From NCBI GenBank assembly GCA_965223815.1, contig OZ245019.1, forward strand, positions 558,001-622,000: a stretch of 64,000 bases of DNA, written 5' to 3'. The notes under the pieces were generated by a model. That model ran no database searches. It was not told the origin of the DNA and was given only the letters and a program-made list of their open reading frames with translations. A program made the position numbers and the translations under genes. Source of the stretch: HKST-UBA178 sp965223815. Lineage in GTDB: Bacteria > Pseudomonadota > Gammaproteobacteria > Chromatiales > Chromatiaceae. This document shows positions 61,134 through 64,000 of this stretch, in pieces (the first letter of the stretch is position 1; each line of letters starts with the position of its first letter).

Positions 61134-62570
61134 ATGCAATGGGAAACTGTCATCGGGCTGGAAATTCATGCTCAACTGGCCACCCAGTCGAAGATATTCT
61201 CCGGTGCGTCAACTGCCTTTGGAGCCGACCCCAATCGCCAGGCCTGCGCCGTTGATCTCGGACTTCCAGGGGTCCTGCCGGTGCTCAACCGGGAGGTGGT
61301 TGTCATGGCTGTCAGGTTTGGTGCGGCCATTGACGCATTGCCCGAGGGGCGGTCGATATTTGCCCGGAAAAACTACTTCTATCCAGATCTACCCAAAGGT
61401 TATCAAATTTCCCAGTTTGAATTGCCGATAGTCGGCAAGGGATGCGTAGAGATTTCGCTTGATGATGGTACTGTCAAAAAAGTTGGTATTACCCGTGCAC
61501 ACCTTGAAGAGGATGCGGGTAAGTCGCTTCACGAAGATTTTCATGGACTGACCGGAATAGATCTCAATCGAGCGGGCACCCCGTTGTTGGAGATTGTATC
61601 GGAACCCGACATGGGATCTGCCCGGGAGGCGGTTGCCTATGCCCGCAAGATTCATCAAATCGTTCGCTACATCGGAATCTGCGACGGAAATATGCAGGAG
61701 GGCTCGTTTCGTGTGGATGCCAATGTCTCAGTGCGTGCCCGCGGAGCTGAGCTGGGTACCCGGGCAGAACTGAAAAATATCAATTCGTTCCGATTTTTGG
61801 AACGGGCCATCAATTTTGAGGTGGAGCGTCAAATCGATCTTATCGAATCCGGGGGTAAGGTGGTGCAGGAGACACGCCTGTACGATCCGGAGAGAGACGA
61901 GACCCGCTCTATGCGCTCCAAGGAAGAGGCCAACGATTACCGCTATTTTCCCGATCCTGATCTACTGCCCGTCGAGTTGGATGCGCAGTTCGTTACCGAT
62001 GCTATCGATAACATGCCTGAACTGCCGGATGACAGACGCCGACGGTTTACCGAGGAATACGGCTTGAATGCTCAGGACGCGGCGTCTTTGACGGCAAGTC
62101 GGGAGATAGCGGACTATTTTGAGACCGTGGCATTACTCTCGAAAGATCCCAAATTGACAGCCAATTGGGTAATGGGTGATTTGGCGGGGGGGCTTAATCG
62201 GGATGGCGTAGATATCTCCAATTCTCCGGTCACGGCTGACCAACTGGCCGGCATGTTGCAAAGGCTACTTGATGGAACGCTCTCGGGTAAGCTCGCCAAG
62301 CAGGTTTTCGACGCTATGTGGGCAGGGGAAGGATCCGCAGACCAAATCATTGCGGCGCGTGGATTGACTCAAATCACGGATATTGGGGCCATAGAACAGA
62401 TCGTGGAAGAGGTGATATCCGCAAATGCAGCCCAGGTAGCGGCCTATCGTCAGGCAGATGACAAAAAACGGAAGAAAATGTTGGGCTTTTTTGTCGGTCA
62501 GGTGATGAAGATGTCCAGTGGTAAAGCGAATCCCCAGCAGGTGAATAAGCTTCTTAGGGAGAGGCTCTAG
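61134..62570 (+). CDS. gatB: Asp/Glu-tRNA amidotransferase subunit B
   Basis: A 478-residue kinase and tRNA-binding subunit. GLEIHAQLATQSKIF opens the cradle domain, and GTPLLEIVSEPDM and MQEGSFRVDANVSV mark the active site. The C-terminal helical and YqeY-like domains end in SSGKANPQQVNKLLRERL. It converges with the diguanylate cyclase gene 20 bases away. Confidence 0.98.
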   Translation: MQWETVIGLEIHAQLATQSKIFSGASTAFGADPNRQACAVDLGLPGVLPVLNREVVVMAVRFGAAIDALPEGRSIFARKNYFYPDLPKGYQISQFELPIVGKGCVEISLDDGTVKKVGITRAHLEEDAGKSLHEDFHGLTGIDLNRAGTPLLEIVSEPDMGSAREAVAYARKIHQIVRYIGICDGNMQEGSFRVDANVSVRARGAELGTRAELKNINSFRFLERAINFEVERQIDLIESGGKVVQETRLYDPERDETRSMRSKEEANDYRYFPDPDLLPVELDAQFVTDAIDNMPELPDDRRRRFTEEYGLNAQDAASLTASREIADYFETVALLSKDPKLTANWVMGDLAGGLNRDGVDISNSPVTADQLAGMLQRLLDGTLSGKLAKQVFDAMWAGEGSADQIIAARGLTQITDIGAIEQIVEEVISANAAQVAAYRQADDKKRKKMLGFFVGQVMKMSSGKANPQQVNKLLRERL

Positions 62571-62589
62571 ACTGAATTAGGGTTACTGA

Positions 62590-63633
62590 TTAGTCGGTTG
62601 ACGCCGTCACGCGATTGCGTCCTCCCTCCTTAGAGGCATAGAGGGCGCGGTCTGCACGTGCCAACAGATCCATTCTGTCTTCTCCACTGCGGTTCTGGGC
62701 AACACCGGCAGAGACAGTTATTTTCCCCAAGGACTCGCGGGTTCCCGTTCTTACGAGATTGGTGTTGGCGATATGTTCTCTAATCTTGTTGCATAGGATT
62801 ACCGCATTGTCCAACTTTGTATTCGGCAGAAGTACGGCGAACTCCTCGCCACCATAGCGTGCTGCGGTATCTTGACCCTTGACGGATTTACTCAGGGATT
62901 CGGCGACGAAGCGGATTACCTTGTCGCCCACCAGATGTCCGAAGGTGTCGTTGACCCGTTTGAAATGATCGATATCCATCATGATAACGGAGTAGGGTTC
63001 GGTCATGGAATCCGACTCCTCAGACACGGTGGTTAGGGTATTAAAGAACGTTACTCTGTTTGCCAGTCCGGTCAGGGCATCGGTAGAGGCCTGACGGCGA
63101 ACCTGCTCGAGCTCTTTGCGTAGTTCAAGCATGTTGTCTGTCTTGGCCGCGAACTCCTGTTTCATCCGCTCCATGGATTCCTTCATTACCCTGGTCTCCT
63201 TGAGCACGTTGCTCAAGAGTCCGTAAACATCTTGAATAGTCTCGGCCGAGCCGCAGGAGGCATCGAAGTCGCCCAAGACCTGCCCATATCGATCCGCATC
63301 CTCTCCCGTGTCATTGAGGCTCTTGGCGGTCTCTCTGAGAGCAATAATAATTTCCTGACGGATTTGTTCGGCATGCTCGATATTGCATTCCGACAGGAAC
63401 TGTTGATACAGCTGTTCATTAGTCTCCTGGGTAAAACGGTGATTCTCTTTTTCCAGGAGAGAGTCAATATAGTCATTCAGTAAAGGTCGGTCACCCACCA
63501 CATAGTGGAACCATACAGAGTAGTTTTCCGGAGTTGGTGGAATGCCATGGCGCGTCATTAGTGGCAGCGCCATACGGAGCTTTTCGGCAGTATTGTTGAT
63601 AGCCGATTCGGTGGAGCTGTTTTGTTGCGTCAA
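62590..63633 (-). CDS. GGDEF diguanylate cyclase with helical N-terminal region
   Basis: 347 residues. The first ~170 are helical without a recognised sensor or membrane segment, ending in a likely coiled coil (MRMKQEF-type region). The GGDEF domain has the active GGEEF signature (RYGGEEFAVLLP). The inhibitory site position reads Lys-Gly-Gln-Asp instead of RxxD, so product inhibition may be weak. It should make cyclic di-GMP. Together with the first gene of the window it shows c-di-GMP signalling in this genome. Confidence 0.92.
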   Translation of the reverse strand: MTQQNSSTESAINNTAEKLRMALPLMTRHGIPPTPENYSVWFHYVVGDRPLLNDYIDSLLEKENHRFTQETNEQLYQQFLSECNIEHAEQIRQEIIIALRETAKSLNDTGEDADRYGQVLGDFDASCGSAETIQDVYGLLSNVLKETRVMKESMERMKQEFAAKTDNMLELRKELEQVRRQASTDALTGLANRVTFFNTLTTVSEESDSMTEPYSVIMMDIDHFKRVNDTFGHLVGDKVIRFVAESLSKSVKGQDTAARYGGEEFAVLLPNTKLDNAVILCNKIREHIANTNLVRTGTRESLGKITVSAGVAQNRSGEDRMDLLARADRALYASKEGGRNRVTASTD

Positions 63634-63739
63634 GGACCAAACCTCATTACTAAACGTAGGTGAAACTTTTCGGATACCTTATCTAACGGTAGATAGCATG
63701 GGAAATTTAGCACTTTTTTCGCTGGCGATAACCGGTTCA

Positions 63740-64000
63740 CTAGCGCTGGAGACCGGATCCAGGATCAGCCCCTTGCTTGCGCCCCTTGAGTTGGTAGTTC
63801 CTATCCTGGCTGAAATCCCATATGCGTTGGAAAAGCCTTTCGGTTTGCGGATTTTCCCTAGTCAGCGTGCGTGCAATATCGACCAGTTTGCACCGTTTTG
63901 ATCTGGCGAAATCACGAAGTGTGTCAACAGCTTGCTTTGCTGGGACCTTGTAACGCTCCATATAAACTCCTATCGCCAGGCTGATATCCCTGTTGCTGCG
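63740..64000 (-). CDS. ANTAR-domain regulator, 5' end outside window
   Basis: The frame runs to the window edge; only the last 86 codons are present. They hold an ANTAR RNA-binding domain (ISLAIGVYMERYKVPAKQAV and LRDFARSKRCKLVDIARTLT) and a polar tail ending at 63740. An ATG at 63961 is internal to the domain, so it is not the start. ANTAR proteins are antiterminators, often joined to a receiver or GAF domain. The sensor half and target operon are not visible. Confidence 0.85.
   Translation of the reverse strand, partial: RSNRDISLAIGVYMERYKVPAKQAVDTLRDFARSKRCKLVDIARTLTRENPQTERLFQRIWDFSQDRNYQLKGRKQGADPGSGLQR

Noticed and set aside
1..64000. CRISPR arrays, tRNA or rRNA genes, insertion sequences, prophage genes
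   Set aside because: No regularly spaced direct repeats, no cloverleaf or rRNA-like segment, no transposase or integrase frame and no terminal inverted repeats were found by eye on either strand. A tRNA scan and covariance-model search would be decisive.

Overview
The window reads as one contiguous stretch of chromosome from a gammaproteobacterium of moderate GC content. Nearly all of it is single-copy housekeeping sequence. The organism call is an inference from gene content and gene order: dusB-fis-purH, accB-accC-prmA, lptD-surA-pdxA and mreBCD-mrdA-rodA are typical of gammaproteobacteria. A DsrC/TusE-family gene beside cysB, an HprK-related/PqqD-like locus, and a GatCAB amidotransferase suggest a sulfur-oxidising, Chromatiales-like lineage. 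I see no insertion sequence, prophage, CRISPR array, rRNA or tRNA gene.

Layout. 1-1.7 kb: a PAS-GGDEF-EAL protein cut by the left edge. 1.7-5.3 kb (+): a PfkB-type kinase, then moaB-moeA-moaD-moaE for molybdenum cofactor. 5.4-11.7 kb (-): a YyaL/DUF255 protein and an RND permease with its periplasmic adaptor. 12-16.5 kb: rlmI, a small XRE regulator, an exported orphan, then lgt-thyA-folA. 16.4-19.9 kb (-): a glycosyltransferase, a small membrane protein, apaH, a DUF2238 membrane protein and apaG. 20-23.5 kb: an accessory stretch holding an ankyrin protein, a 68-residue membrane peptide, a GnnA-like oxidoreductase, cysB, and a DsrC-like gene followed by a strong terminator. In E. coli this space, between pdxA and apaG, is occupied by rsmA. 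23.5-28.9 kb (-): pdxA, surA, lptD. 29-33 kb: amgK, followed by the most unusual locus, made of an HprK-related kinase, a PqqD-like protein, a Tat-leader Cys-containing small protein and a divergent nucleotidyltransferase. 33-43.7 kb (-): purD, lpxA, purH, fis, dusB, a DUF3426 protein, an unrecognised 333-residue protein, prmA, accC, accB, aroQ. 43.9-47.1 kb (-): tlpA-like, dsbD, cutA. 47.2 kb (+): fxsA. 47.7-59 kb (-): a long same-strand run, mreBCD-mrdA-rodA-mltB-rlpA-dacA-ybeD-lipB-lipA-ydcF, for cell elongation, peptidoglycan trimming and lipoylation. 59.2-62.6 kb (+): gatCAB. 62.6-64 kb (-): a diguanylate cyclase and the 3' end of an ANTAR regulator cut by the right edge.

The best candidate for a poorly described system is 29.9-33.0 kb. 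Its kinase, PqqD-like and nucleotidyltransferase genes match what I recall of the 'HPr-rel-A' genome-context families, whose chemistry is, as far as I know, undetermined. The adjacent 170-residue protein with a twin-arginine leader and four cysteines is a plausible substrate. Secondary points are a DsrC homologue lacking both redox cysteines beside cysB, a 54-residue tandem repeat in the LptD N-terminus, a DsbD with a duplicated alpha domain, an mreC that seems to need a non-standard start codon, and an orphan gene between the DUF3426 gene and prmA.
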